From Actinomycetospora succinea (lineage in GTDB: Bacteria; Actinomycetota; Actinomycetes; Mycobacteriales; Pseudonocardiaceae), in NCBI RefSeq assembly GCF_004363095.1, contig NZ_SNYO01000002.1:124001-188000 (forward strand): a stretch of 64,000 bases of DNA, given 5' to 3'. The notes below the pieces were generated by a model. It searched no databases. It was not told the DNA's origin and was given only the letters and a program-made list of their open reading frames with translations. This document shows positions 31,843 to 39,733 of this stretch, piece by piece; the first letter of the stretch is position 1, and each line of letters starts with the position of its first letter. A program made the translations under genes and the position numbers.

Positions 31843-33144
31843 TCAGGCGACGACCGGCTCCCGTGTCCCCGACCGCCGCACGATCCGGTCGGCGGCGAGC
31901 GCGCCGAGGCCCGAGATCAGGGTGATCAGCACGAGGTACCCCGAGGCGCCGACGATCCCGAGCGGCGACGCGAGCAGCAGCGTCGTGAAGATCGGGGCGA
32001 GCGCGCCGCCGACGATCGAGCCGAGCTGGTAGCCGACCGACGCGCCGCTGTAGCGGATCTCGGTCGGGTAGCACTCGGCGGCGAGGGCGGCGGACGGTCC
32101 CCACATCGGCGCCGACGCCCACCGTGCCGCGGCCACGGCGACCGCGATGAGCAGCAGCGACCCGGAGGCAAGCAGGGGCAGGAACACCGCGGCGACGACG
32201 GCGGTGGCGATGCTGCCGGCGACGATCGTGCGGGACAGGCCCCACCGGTCGGCGCCGGCGGAGACCCACAGGATCAGCGGCACCTCGAGCACCGCGACGG
32301 CGAGCACGATCGCGATCAGTGGCGCGCGGGGCAGGTCGAGGGCGTTCGTGCCGTACTGGATGGTGTACGTCGCGGCCATGTAGCCGATGCCCGTGATGCC
32401 GGTGAACATCGCGATCCCGCACAGGACCTGCGGGAAGTGGTGGCGCAGGACCGACGCGAGCGGCAACGCCATCGACCCGGCCCGGCGGACGGCCACGAAC
32501 TCCGAGCTCTCCTCGATCCGCAGCCGCACCCACAGCCCGACGACCACGAGGACGGCGCTGAGCAGGAACGGGATGCGCCAGCCCCACGTCGCGAACGCCT
32601 CGGCGGGCATCGCGGCGGCGAGCACCAGGAAGATCGCGTTCGAGGCGATGAGCCCGATCGGCACCCCGAGCTGCGGGAAGCTGCCGTAGAAGGCGCGCTT
32701 CGACTCGGGCGCGTGCTCCACGGAGATCAGGACCGCGCCGCCCCACTCGCCGCCGACCGCGAAGCCCTGCACGAGGCGCAGCACGACGAGCAGGACCGGG
32801 GCGAGCGCGCCGACCGCGGCGTAGGTCGGGAGCAGGCCGATGAGCGTCGTCGCGACACCCATCGTCACCAGCGTCGTGACGAGCGTGGCCTTGCGCCCGA
32901 TGCGGTCGCCGAGGTGCCCGAACACCACGCCGCCGATGGGCCGCGCGATGAACCCGACCGCGAACGTCGCGAACGCCGCGAGCGTGCCGGTCAGCGAGCT
33001 GACCTGCGGGAAGAACTGCGGCGCGAACACCGTGACGGCCGCGAGGCCGTAGATGTAGAAGTCGTACCACTCGATCGACGTGCCCACGAGGCTCGCGAGG
33101 GCGACCTTGCGGACCTCGCGGCCGGAGCGGGTCTGTTCAGCCAT
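31843..33144 (-). CDS. MFS transporter, MHS (metabolite:H+ symporter) type
   Basis: 433 residues, about 12 membrane helices. SIEWYDFYIYGLAAVTVFAP after TM1 is a signature of the MHS family (shikimate, ketoglutarate and aromatic acid symporters). The loop 2-3 motif reads GHLGDRIGRK, and QGFAVGGEWGGAVLISVEHA is typical. Imports an organic acid with protons. Start MAEQTRSG with GGAGG 7 bp upstream. Lies between the GntR and IclR genes; an IclR-controlled uptake system for the P450 substrate is likely. A clear paralogue lies at 36556-37854. Confidence 0.92.
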   Translation of the reverse strand: MAEQTRSGREVRKVALASLVGTSIEWYDFYIYGLAAVTVFAPQFFPQVSSLTGTLAAFATFAVGFIARPIGGVVFGHLGDRIGRKATLVTTLVTMGVATTLIGLLPTYAAVGALAPVLLVVLRLVQGFAVGGEWGGAVLISVEHAPESKRAFYGSFPQLGVPIGLIASNAIFLVLAAAMPAEAFATWGWRIPFLLSAVLVVVGLWVRLRIEESSEFVAVRRAGSMALPLASVLRHHFPQVLCGIAMFTGITGIGYMAATYTIQYGTNALDLPRAPLIAIVLAVAVLEVPLILWVSAGADRWGLSRTIVAGSIATAVVAAVFLPLLASGSLLLIAVAVAAARWASAPMWGPSAALAAECYPTEIRYSGASVGYQLGSIVGGALAPIFTTLLLASPLGIVGASGYLVLITLISGLGALAADRIVRRSGTREPVVA

Positions 33145-33164
33145 GGTCGGGCCTCCGAACAGGG

Positions 33165-33959
33165 TCAGTGGGTCCGGCGCCGGCGACCGGCGGCCAGGGC
33201 GTGCGAGACGCCGGCGGCGCTCGTGCGCACCAGCGGGGCGAGCACCGAGACCGGCGGGTTGCCGTGGTGGGCGACGACCGACAGGGCGGCCACGACCTCC
33301 CCGGACGCGTCGTGGACCGGCGCGGCGACCGAGGTCGCGTCGTCGGTGATCTGGCGCTCGCTGACCGCGTAGCCGCGGGTCCGGATGGCGGCGAGCATCT
33401 CCCGGATCCGGACGGGGTCGGTGAGCGTGTACGGCGTGTGGCGGGTGAACGGCCCCTCGAGGACGCGCTCGACGACGTCCGAGGGCGCGTGGGCGAGGAG
33501 GACCAGGCCGACGCCGGTCGCCGTCATCGCCCACCGGCCGCCGACGCGGGTGAGGACGCCGACGGCGCGGGTGCCGGCGAGGCGCTCGACGTAGACGATC
33601 TCGTCGTCCTCGCGCACCGCGAGCTGGACGTTCTCGCGGGTCACGGCGCACAGGTCCTCGAGATAGGGCAGCGCGCGCTCCCGCAGGCCCGGCCCGCGCG
33701 GCGCCAGCGCGCCGACCTCCCACAGCCGCAGGCCGACCTGGTAGCGCCCGTTGCCGTCGCGCTCGACCGCGCCCCACGCCTCGAGCTCGGCGATGAGCCG
33801 GTGCGCGGTCGACAGCGGCACCCCGGAGCGCCGCGAGATCTCGCTGAGGGTCAGCGTCGGGCGCTCGTCGGAGAACGCCTCGAGCAGGCGCAGCGCCCGG
33901 GCGACCACCGGTCCCGTGGACACCCGTTCCGACCGGTCGACCACGTGCGTGACCGTCAT
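33165..33959 (-). CDS. IclR family transcriptional regulator
   Basis: 264 residues. N-terminal winged helix: PVVARALRLLEAFSDERPTL, LSEISRRSGVPLSTAHRLIA, LEAWGAVERDGNGRYQVGLR. The C-terminal effector domain follows: ENVQLAVREDDEIVYVERLA, MTATGVGLVLLAHAP, GYAVSERQITDDATSVAAPV. Stops 21 bp before the MFS start, so the two are one unit. Autoregulation and control of the neighbouring P450 are suggested by similar palindromes upstream of both genes. The effector may be the imported aromatic acid. Confidence 0.94.
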   Translation of the reverse strand: MTVTHVVDRSERVSTGPVVARALRLLEAFSDERPTLTLSEISRRSGVPLSTAHRLIAELEAWGAVERDGNGRYQVGLRLWEVGALAPRGPGLRERALPYLEDLCAVTRENVQLAVREDDEIVYVERLAGTRAVGVLTRVGGRWAMTATGVGLVLLAHAPSDVVERVLEGPFTRHTPYTLTDPVRIREMLAAIRTRGYAVSERQITDDATSVAAPVHDASGEVVAALSVVAHHGNPPVSVLAPLVRTSAAGVSHALAAGRRRRTH

Positions 33960-34031
33960 GGACCCTCCGGTGACGTCGGCGGCACGGATCGGGAGAGTGT
34001 GCGGTCCGTCACGGGACGTGCCCACGGCGGT

Positions 34032-34046
34032 TTCCGGATGCCGGAA
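34032..34046. promoter_or_regulatory. IclR operator candidate (upstream of IclR)
   Basis: TTCCGGATGCCGGAA is a 6-3-6 inverted repeat, 73 bp upstream of the IclR start, in the 95 bp gap beyond the P450 stop. Its core CCGGATGCCGG recurs upstream of the P450 at 35274-35286. Confidence 0.55.
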
Positions 34047-34054
34047 GGATTCCC

Positions 34055-35230
34055 TCAGGCGGGGACGAGACGGACGGGGACCGACGCGAAGCCGCGCAGC
34101 CAGTTCGACAGGCGCGGCGCCGACTCCCCCGCCGGCTCCAGCCGCGCGACCCGGCGGGCGAGCGCACCCAGGAGCGCCTCGGCCTCCATCCGCGCGATCA
34201 CCTGGCCGACGCAGTTGTGCACGCCGGCGCCGAACGACGTGTGGCCCGCGGTGCGCCGGTGCAGGTCGAACGCGTCCGGATCGTCCCAGCGGCGCGGGTC
34301 GCGGTTGGCGGCACCGAGCATCATGAGCAGCTTCTGGTCGGGGGCGACCGTGGTGTCGCCGACCGTCACCTCGCGCGTCGCCGTCCGCCCGATCACCGGG
34401 CTCGGGGTGTGGAAGCGCAGGCCCTCCTCGAACGCCGCCCGAGCGAGGCCGGGGTCGGCGTGCAGCGCCGCCCACTGCCCGGGGCGGCGCGCGAGCTCGT
34501 GCACCACCGAGCCCAGCGCGAGGATCGTCGTGTCGATCCCGGCGGACAGGAACGAGCGCACGAGCAGCGCGGCGTCGTCGGCCCCGATGTCGCCGGCCTC
34601 GGCGTAGGCGTAGACCGCGGCGCCGATCCCGTCGTCGGCGAGCGCCTCGCGGCGGACCTGCCAGGTCACGTACTCGCGCGCCCCGCCCGCCCGTCGCTCG
34701 GCCTCGGCGCGCAGGGAGTTGTGCGGCCCCATCGACTCGAAGTTCAGCGCCGCGTAGGGCAGGAGGTGCTCGCGGCCCTCGGGCGCCATGCCGACCGCGT
34801 CGGGCAGCACGGTCATCGGGAAGCGCTCGGCGAGGGCGACGGCGGCGTCGACCTCCTGCGCGGTGACCGCGTCGTCGACCACCTCGGCGGCCACCGTCGC
34901 GAACCGCGCCGCCAGGTCCGCCAGCGCCCGCGGCGAGAGCACCCGGTTCATCACCCGGCGGGCGGCGGTGTGCGCGGGCGGGTCGGCGTCGAGCAGCACG
35001 CTCGGCGGGCGCCAGCCCTCGCCGCGCCGGATGTCGGCGAGCCCCGTGCCGGCCGCCGACGACCACGTGCCCCAGTCCCGGAAGACCGCCGACACCTCGT
35101 CGTGGCGCCCGGCGGCCCACACCCCGTGCGCGGGCAGCCACACCACGGGCCCGGCCTCGCGGATCGCGGTGTCGGCGGGGACCGGGTCGGCGAGGACGTC
35201 GAGGGCGAACGGGTCGACGTCGAGCTCCAC
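34055..35230 (-). CDS. Cytochrome P450 (CYP199-like)
   Basis: 391 residues. LSAGIDTTILAL gives the oxygen-binding I-helix, EEGLRFHTPSPV the EXXR region, and SFGAGVHNCVGQ the heme loop with Cys at about 340. The GPHNSLRAEAERRAGGAREY segment and overall layout resemble P450s that demethylate or hydroxylate para-substituted benzoates (CYP199 group); this is by eye. GTG start, weak ribosome site. Between the IclR and PucR-type regulators, with two MHS acid transporters nearby, so it probably oxidises an imported aromatic acid. No ferredoxin or reductase gene adjoins it. Confidence 0.93.
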   Translation of the reverse strand: MELDVDPFALDVLADPVPADTAIREAGPVVWLPAHGVWAAGRHDEVSAVFRDWGTWSSAAGTGLADIRRGEGWRPPSVLLDADPPAHTAARRVMNRVLSPRALADLAARFATVAAEVVDDAVTAQEVDAAVALAERFPMTVLPDAVGMAPEGREHLLPYAALNFESMGPHNSLRAEAERRAGGAREYVTWQVRREALADDGIGAAVYAYAEAGDIGADDAALLVRSFLSAGIDTTILALGSVVHELARRPGQWAALHADPGLARAAFEEGLRFHTPSPVIGRTATREVTVGDTTVAPDQKLLMMLGAANRDPRRWDDPDAFDLHRRTAGHTSFGAGVHNCVGQVIARMEAEALLGALARRVARLEPAGESAPRLSNWLRGFASVPVRLVPA

Positions 35231-35273
35231 GGGGCCATCCGACCACCCCGTCGCCCCGCGCCGCAGCCCGATC

Positions 35274-35286
35274 CCCGGATGCCGGG
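35274..35286. promoter_or_regulatory. IclR operator candidate (upstream of P450)
   Basis: CCCGGATGCCGGG, a 5-3-5 inverted repeat, 44 bp upstream of the P450 start. It shares the 11 bp core CCGGATGCCGG with the site upstream of the IclR gene. Confidence 0.5.
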
Positions 35287-35290
35287 AGAC

Positions 35291-36457
35291 CTACCCGTCG
35301 TCCTCCGCGGCGACGAGCGCGAGGCCGAGCAGCAGGCGGTCGCGGGCGTCGGCGAGCCGGCGGCCGGTGAGCGTCTCCAGCCGCGCGAGCCGGTACATCA
35401 CGGTGTTGCGGTGGCAGTAGAGCGCGGTCGCGGCGTGCGACGGCGACCCGTCGGCGTCGAGCACGGCGCGCAGGGTCGCCAGCAGCGTGCCGCGCTCCGC
35501 GGCGGGCAGGTCGAGCAGGTCGCCGAGCGCGGCCCGGCGCAGGCGCGGCACGAGGTCGGCGGCCTCGGCGAGCAGGGCCTCGGGCAGGCGGTCGTCCAGG
35601 TCGGCGACGGCGCCGACGCCCGCCGGGAGCGTCCGCGCGGCCAGGCGCGCCCACCGGTAGGCGACGTCAAGCTGGCCGAGGCCGTCGACGGGCGGCGAGA
35701 CGCCGACCGGCCCGGTGGCGCGCGCCCGCAGCGCCGCGACCACCTCGCCGACCCGGCCGCCGACCACCACGCCGACGATCTCCGCCGAGCGAACGTGCCA
35801 GAACGAGCCGGGGAGCACCTCGGCGGGGTCGTCCTCGTCCGCCGGCGCCACGACGCAGAGCACCGGCACCTCCGGGTCGACGTCGAGCAGGCGGGCGGCG
35901 TCGAGCGCGAACGCGGGCTCGTGGCCGCGCCCGGCGAGCAGGCCCTCGAGCACCGCCCAGCGCCGGCCGATCTCGACCCCGCGCAGGCGGGTCTCCTCGC
36001 GGCGGTAGGCGTCGACGAGGCGGTCGGAGCTCGCGTCGAGGATGCGCCACACGTCGTCGGCGACGACCAGCAGCGCGCCGTCGTGCACGCCCGCGAACCG
36101 CTCGCGCGACACCGCGCGCATCCGCTCCCACACCAGCCGGCCGCACTGGCGGTAGGCGCGCAGCACGACCTCGAGCGGGACGCCCTGGCGCGCGCGGCGC
36201 CGCCCGGTGTCGACGGTGAGCGCGCCCGCGTCGACGGCGGGCGGGAGGTCACCGGCGAGCTGGGTGAGCAGCCGCTCCAGGCTCGCCCGGCACGTCGTGC
36301 GCAGGTCGTCGTGCACCGGGACGCCGAGCACCCCGTACACGTCCTCGCGCTCGAGGATCTGCGCCGTGAGGCGGTCGGCGAGCTCGTCGACCTCCTCGAG
36401 CAGCGCCCGGCACAGCACCGTCAGCGAGTCCCGGGCCGTCCCGGCGGGCGCCACCAT
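35291..36457 (-). CDS. PucR/CdaR-type helix-turn-helix regulator
   Basis: 388 residues from MVAPAGTARDSLTVLCRALL. The C-terminus has HRNTVMYRLARLETLTGRRL followed by a helix ending LLGLALVAAED, the PucR C-terminal helix-turn-helix. The rest is an N-terminal sensor region with DGALLVVADDVWRILDASSD and a middle GGDEF-like CdaR domain. Divergent from the second MFS transporter across 98 bp, so it is the likely regulator of that gene in response to a metabolite. It directly follows the operator-like palindrome at 35274. Start at the later methionine (36457). Confidence 0.9.
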   Translation of the reverse strand: MVAPAGTARDSLTVLCRALLEEVDELADRLTAQILEREDVYGVLGVPVHDDLRTTCRASLERLLTQLAGDLPPAVDAGALTVDTGRRRARQGVPLEVVLRAYRQCGRLVWERMRAVSRERFAGVHDGALLVVADDVWRILDASSDRLVDAYRREETRLRGVEIGRRWAVLEGLLAGRGHEPAFALDAARLLDVDPEVPVLCVVAPADEDDPAEVLPGSFWHVRSAEIVGVVVGGRVGEVVAALRARATGPVGVSPPVDGLGQLDVAYRWARLAARTLPAGVGAVADLDDRLPEALLAEAADLVPRLRRAALGDLLDLPAAERGTLLATLRAVLDADGSPSHAATALYCHRNTVMYRLARLETLTGRRLADARDRLLLGLALVAAEDDG

Positions 36458-36555
36458 CGGCGCAGCATGCCGTGCGCGGCGCTGTGGGGTCCACGTCACA
36501 TCCTGTGCTCGGCGCCCATACCGCCCGCGACATCGCCGGACGAGGCTCGATCGCC

Positions 36556-37854
36556 ATGACCGGAGTGGGTGCGGACCGGAGCGAGGTCCGGCGGACCTCG
36601 CTCGTGAGCCTCCTGGGCTCGACGATCGAGTGGTACGACTTCTTCATCTACGGGACCGCCGCGGCGCTGGTCCTCAACACCGCCTTCTTCCCGAGCGTCG
36701 ACCCGTTCGTCGGGACGCTCGCGGCGTTCAGCTCGTTCGCGGTCGGGTTCATCGCCCGGCCGGTCGGCGGCATCATCTGGGGCCACTTCGGCGACCGGAT
36801 CGGACGCAAGAAGGCGCTGGTCTCGGCGCTGTTCCTCATGGGGGCGTCGACGACGCTCGTGGGCCTGCTGCCGAGCTACGCGACGATCGGCGTCGCGGCG
36901 CCGATCCTGCTGTTCGTGCTGCGCATCCTGCAGGGGCTGGCCGTCGGCGGGCAGTGGGGCGGCGCGGTCCTCATCGCCACCGAGTACGCCCCGCCGGACC
37001 GTAAGGGCTTCTACGGCAGCTTCCCCCAGCTCGGCGTCCCCGTCGCCGTGATCCTCTCGAACGGCATCTTCCTGGCGCTCGAGGCCGGGCTAGGCGAGGA
37101 GGCCTTCGAGAGCTGGGGCTGGCGGGTGCCGTTCCTGCTCTCGGTGCTGCTCATCGGCGTCGCGCTCTACGCGCAGCTGCGCCTGGAGGACACGCCGGCG
37201 TTCAAGGAGATCGCGGCGAAGGACGCCGGGAAGAAGCGCTCACCGATCATCGAGGTGCTCCGCTCGCACCCGCGGCAGGTGCTGCTGGCCGCCGGCTCGT
37301 TCATCGCGGTCAACGGCGGGTTCTACGTCTACATCGTCTACGCGCTGTCCTACGGCACCAAGGTGCTGAAGCTGCCCGAGTCGACGATGCTCATCGGCAT
37401 CCTCGGGTCGAGCGCGGTCAACCTCGCGCTGATCCCGGCGTTCGCGCTGCTCTCCGACCGGGTCGGCCGACGGCCCGTCTACCTGGCGGGCGCGATCGGC
37501 ACGATCCTCGCCGCGTTCCCGGTGTTCTGGCTGATCGACACGAGATCGACGTTCCTGATCTTCCTGGGCCTGCTGCTCGGCGGCATCGCCAACTCCGCCA
37601 TGTACGGGCCGCAGGCGGCGTTCTTCGCGGAGCTGTTCAGCGCCGAGGTGCGCTACTCGGGCGCCTCGCTGGGCTACCAGATCGGCGCGGTGCTCGGCGG
37701 CGGGCTCGCCCCGCTGATCGCCGCCGCGCTGTACCAGGCGACCGGCACGTCGGCGTCCGTCTCGCTGTACCTGCTGGCCATGGGCGTGATCACCGCGGTC
37801 TCGGCCTGGCTGCTGCACGAGACGCACAAGCCGCGCGACCGCGTCACGACTTAG
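36556..37854 (+). CDS. MFS transporter, MHS (metabolite:H+ symporter) type
   Basis: 432 residues, about 12 helices. STIEWYDFFIYGTAAALVLN, GHFGDRIGRKKALVSALFLM and QGLAVGGQWGGAVLIATEYA are MHS-type signatures; SFPQLGVPVAVILSNGIFLA parallels the other MHS gene (SFPQLGVPIGLIASNAIFLV). Proton-driven uptake of an organic acid. Probably starts at ATG 36556; in-frame codons upstream lie in the divergent promoter. The last 11 bp overlap a convergent gene. Regulated perhaps by the divergent PucR-type protein. Confidence 0.92.
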   Translation: MTGVGADRSEVRRTSLVSLLGSTIEWYDFFIYGTAAALVLNTAFFPSVDPFVGTLAAFSSFAVGFIARPVGGIIWGHFGDRIGRKKALVSALFLMGASTTLVGLLPSYATIGVAAPILLFVLRILQGLAVGGQWGGAVLIATEYAPPDRKGFYGSFPQLGVPVAVILSNGIFLALEAGLGEEAFESWGWRVPFLLSVLLIGVALYAQLRLEDTPAFKEIAAKDAGKKRSPIIEVLRSHPRQVLLAAGSFIAVNGGFYVYIVYALSYGTKVLKLPESTMLIGILGSSAVNLALIPAFALLSDRVGRRPVYLAGAIGTILAAFPVFWLIDTRSTFLIFLGLLLGGIANSAMYGPQAAFFAELFSAEVRYSGASLGYQIGAVLGGGLAPLIAAALYQATGTSASVSLYLLAMGVITAVSAWLLHETHKPRDRVTT

Positions 37855-38158
37855 CGGGCTTGCCCCGCCACGCGAGGGAGCGCGCGTCGAGCTCGCGGAC
37901 GAGCGGGTCGCCCTCGGCGAGCATCCGCTCCCCGCGGGCGACGGCGTGGGCGAGGCGGTCGTCGTCGAGCTGCCGGTACGCGGCGCCGGCCCGCCGGTCG
38001 AGCACGTCGTACCAGCACGCCCCCACCGCGTCGTCGAGGAGCACGCGACCGAAGCAGTGGTCGTTGCGGATCACCCACCGGTCGCGCGCGGCCGCCGCCG
38101 GGAGCTCGTGGTCGACGAGGTCCCGGTAGCGGCGCAGCAGTGCCTCGCGGTCGGTCAC
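37844..38158 (-). CDS. Conserved hypothetical protein, ~104 residues
   Basis: 104 residues. ALLRRYRDLVDHELPAAAAR, DRWVIRNDHCFGRVLLDDAV, GACWYDVLDRRAGAAYRQLD and RMLAEGDPLVRELDARSLAW. The layout (paired Trp, His-Cys, AYRQL) looks like a small conserved actinobacterial family, but I cannot name it. No membrane segment or signal. Convergent overlap of 11 bp with the MHS gene, and followed downstream in the other direction by the coiled-coil pair 7 bp away. Function unknown. Confidence 0.7.
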   Translation of the reverse strand: MTDREALLRRYRDLVDHELPAAAARDRWVIRNDHCFGRVLLDDAVGACWYDVLDRRAGAAYRQLDDDRLAHAVARGERMLAEGDPLVRELDARSLAWRGKPAKS

Positions 38159-38165
38159 GACCTCG

Positions 38166-38777
38166 TCAGCGCCGCTGCCTGGCCTCGTCCGCGGCCTCGG
38201 CCAGCTCCAGGGCCTCGGCCTTCTTCTCGGCGGCCTCGCGCTCGGCCTTCACCGCCTCGGACTCCTCGGCGACGCGGGTCCGCCGCGCCTCCCGGGCGTG
38301 CTCGTCGATCTTCTCGTGCGCCGTCGCCTCGTCGCGCGCCGCCTGCTCCTTGCGCTGCCGCTCGCGCTCCTCGGCCTTCTGCTCCCGCTGCCGCCGCTCC
38401 TCCTCGAGGCGCTTCTTCTGCTCGGCGGACTGCTCGCGGGCCTGCCGGCGCTGCTGCTGGTCGCGCTCGCGGCGCTGCTGGAGCCGGTCGTCGGCCACCT
38501 CGCGGCGGGCGTCCGCGGCCTGCTCGCGCTCCGCGGCCTCGCTGCGGCGCTCGACCCGGGCGTCCTTCAGGTGGCCCTGCGCGGCGAGCTCCGGGTCGCC
38601 CAGCACCGAGCCGAGGACGCCGCGCACCGTCGCCTCGACGCTGTCGAACGCCAGGGTCGGCCCCCACTCGCGGTTGCCGCCGTTGCCGGTCACCTGCGCG
38701 AGCAGGTCGACGGGGACCCGGGCCACGCCGAACCCCAGCGAGACGACCGTCCGGGGCACTCCTGCCAACGGCGCCAT
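38166..38777 (-). CDS. Charged coiled-coil protein with conserved N-terminal domain
   Basis: 203 residues. An ordered N-terminus (PRTVVSLGFGVARVPVDLLA, WGPTLAFDSVEATVRGVLGS) precedes about 130 residues of heptad-rich Glu/Arg/Gln/Ala sequence (RRERDQQQRRQAREQSAEQK, EERRQREQKAEERERQRKEQ), a long coiled coil. The same N-terminal domain occurs in mycobacterial proteins annotated as IF2-like, a label based on the charged repeat. It follows a CsbD-like coiled-coil gene by one base and is cotranscribed. Likely structural or stress-related; no enzymatic motif. Confidence 0.8.
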   Translation of the reverse strand: MAPLAGVPRTVVSLGFGVARVPVDLLAQVTGNGGNREWGPTLAFDSVEATVRGVLGSVLGDPELAAQGHLKDARVERRSEAAEREQAADARREVADDRLQQRRERDQQQRRQAREQSAEQKKRLEEERRQREQKAEERERQRKEQAARDEATAHEKIDEHAREARRTRVAEESEAVKAEREAAEKKAEALELAEAADEARQRR

Positions 38778-38778
38778 G

Positions 38779-39285
38779 TCAGCTCTCCTCCACGTTCTCG
38801 ATCGCGCGGGCGTCGCGCCGGGCCTGCTCGGCGCGCACCTCCTCGTCCCGGGCGCGCGCCTCGGCGGCGGCACGCTCGCGCGCGGCGTCCACCTCGTCGC
38901 GGCGCAGCTCCTGCTCGCGCGCCTGCGTCACCTGCTCGGTGGCCTGCCGGCGGGCCGCCGTGTCCTGCGCCGCCTGCTGCTGCTCGGCCCGCCGGTCGCG
39001 CTCGGCGCGCTCCTCGCGCGCGGCGGTGGCGTCCTCGGCGGCCAGCCGCTCCCGCTCGACCCGGAGCTCCTCCTCCGCGGCCCGCGCCTCGGCCTCCTCG
39101 CGCTTCTGCGCCGCGAACTCGTCGGCGCGCTTCGCCTCCTTGGCCGCGTCGGCCGTCTCCTGCTGCAGCTCGCCCTCGGCCCGCAGGTCCTGGTTGTCGG
39201 TGATCGCGCCGGCCGCCTGCTTGACGGCTCCGGCCACACGCTGGCGGGCGCGTGTCGCCTTCGTGGACTCGCCCGGATCGGCCAT
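38779..39285 (-). CDS. CsbD-like domain + coiled-coil protein
   Basis: 168 residues. KATRARQRVAGAVKQAAGAI, then TDNQDLRAEGELQQETADAA resembles a CsbD-like stress domain (general stress response). The remaining ~120 residues are an extended charged coiled coil (KREEAEARAAEEELRVERER...). Start ATG 39285 has AGGAGGAG upstream. Its stop and the next start are one base apart, so the two coiled-coil proteins are probably co-produced and may assemble. Divergent from a small membrane protein across 148 bp. Confidence 0.82.
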   Translation of the reverse strand: MADPGESTKATRARQRVAGAVKQAAGAITDNQDLRAEGELQQETADAAKEAKRADEFAAQKREEAEARAAEEELRVERERLAAEDATAAREERAERDRRAEQQQAAQDTAARRQATEQVTQAREQELRRDEVDAARERAAAEARARDEEVRAEQARRDARAIENVEES

Positions 39286-39433
39286 GGACTCCTCCTGCTC
39301 GAACGGCTCTCCGGGCGCGCTGGTACCCGATCCGCCCGGTCGCCGATCACCCACGTGGCCGCGCGTCCTCGCCCGTGCGGCGGCCCGTGCCCCTCGCCCG
39401 CGTCGGGAGACGGCGGATCGGGCACGCTCCTCG

Positions 39434-39727
39434 ATGACCGCGACGATGACGACGACGCCCGCCCTGCCCCCGACCGACGCCGGCCGGCCCACCCCGGAGC
39501 GCGTCCGGTCGAGCGGACCGGACGGCGTCAGCCTGCCGATCACGTGGCTGGGCACGATCGAGCTGTCGAGGGCGGAGCTCGCCTACGTCGGCGGCATCGC
39601 CGGGCTGACGGCGCTCGACCTGCTCGAGTGGCCGATCGCGCTCGTCATCGCCGGCGGGCACGTGCTGGCCGCCGACCGCTCCAGCAGGACGGTGCGCGAC
39701 CTCGGCGACGCGATGACGGAGGCCTGA
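39434..39727 (+). CDS. Small membrane-associated protein
   Basis: 97 residues from MTATMTTTPALPPTDAGRPT. After a disordered N-terminus and ITWLGTIELSRAELAYVGGI, one hydrophobic segment LTALDLLEWPIALVIAGGHV probably crosses or lies in the membrane; the tail is LAADRSSRTVRDLGDAMTEA. Similar small proteins occur in mycobacteria beside stress genes, with no known role. It lacks a clear ribosome site but is divergent from the CsbD-like gene and has a coding-like composition. Confidence 0.65.
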   Translation: MTATMTTTPALPPTDAGRPTPERVRSSGPDGVSLPITWLGTIELSRAELAYVGGIAGLTALDLLEWPIALVIAGGHVLAADRSSRTVRDLGDAMTEA

Positions 39728-39733
39728 GCAGCC

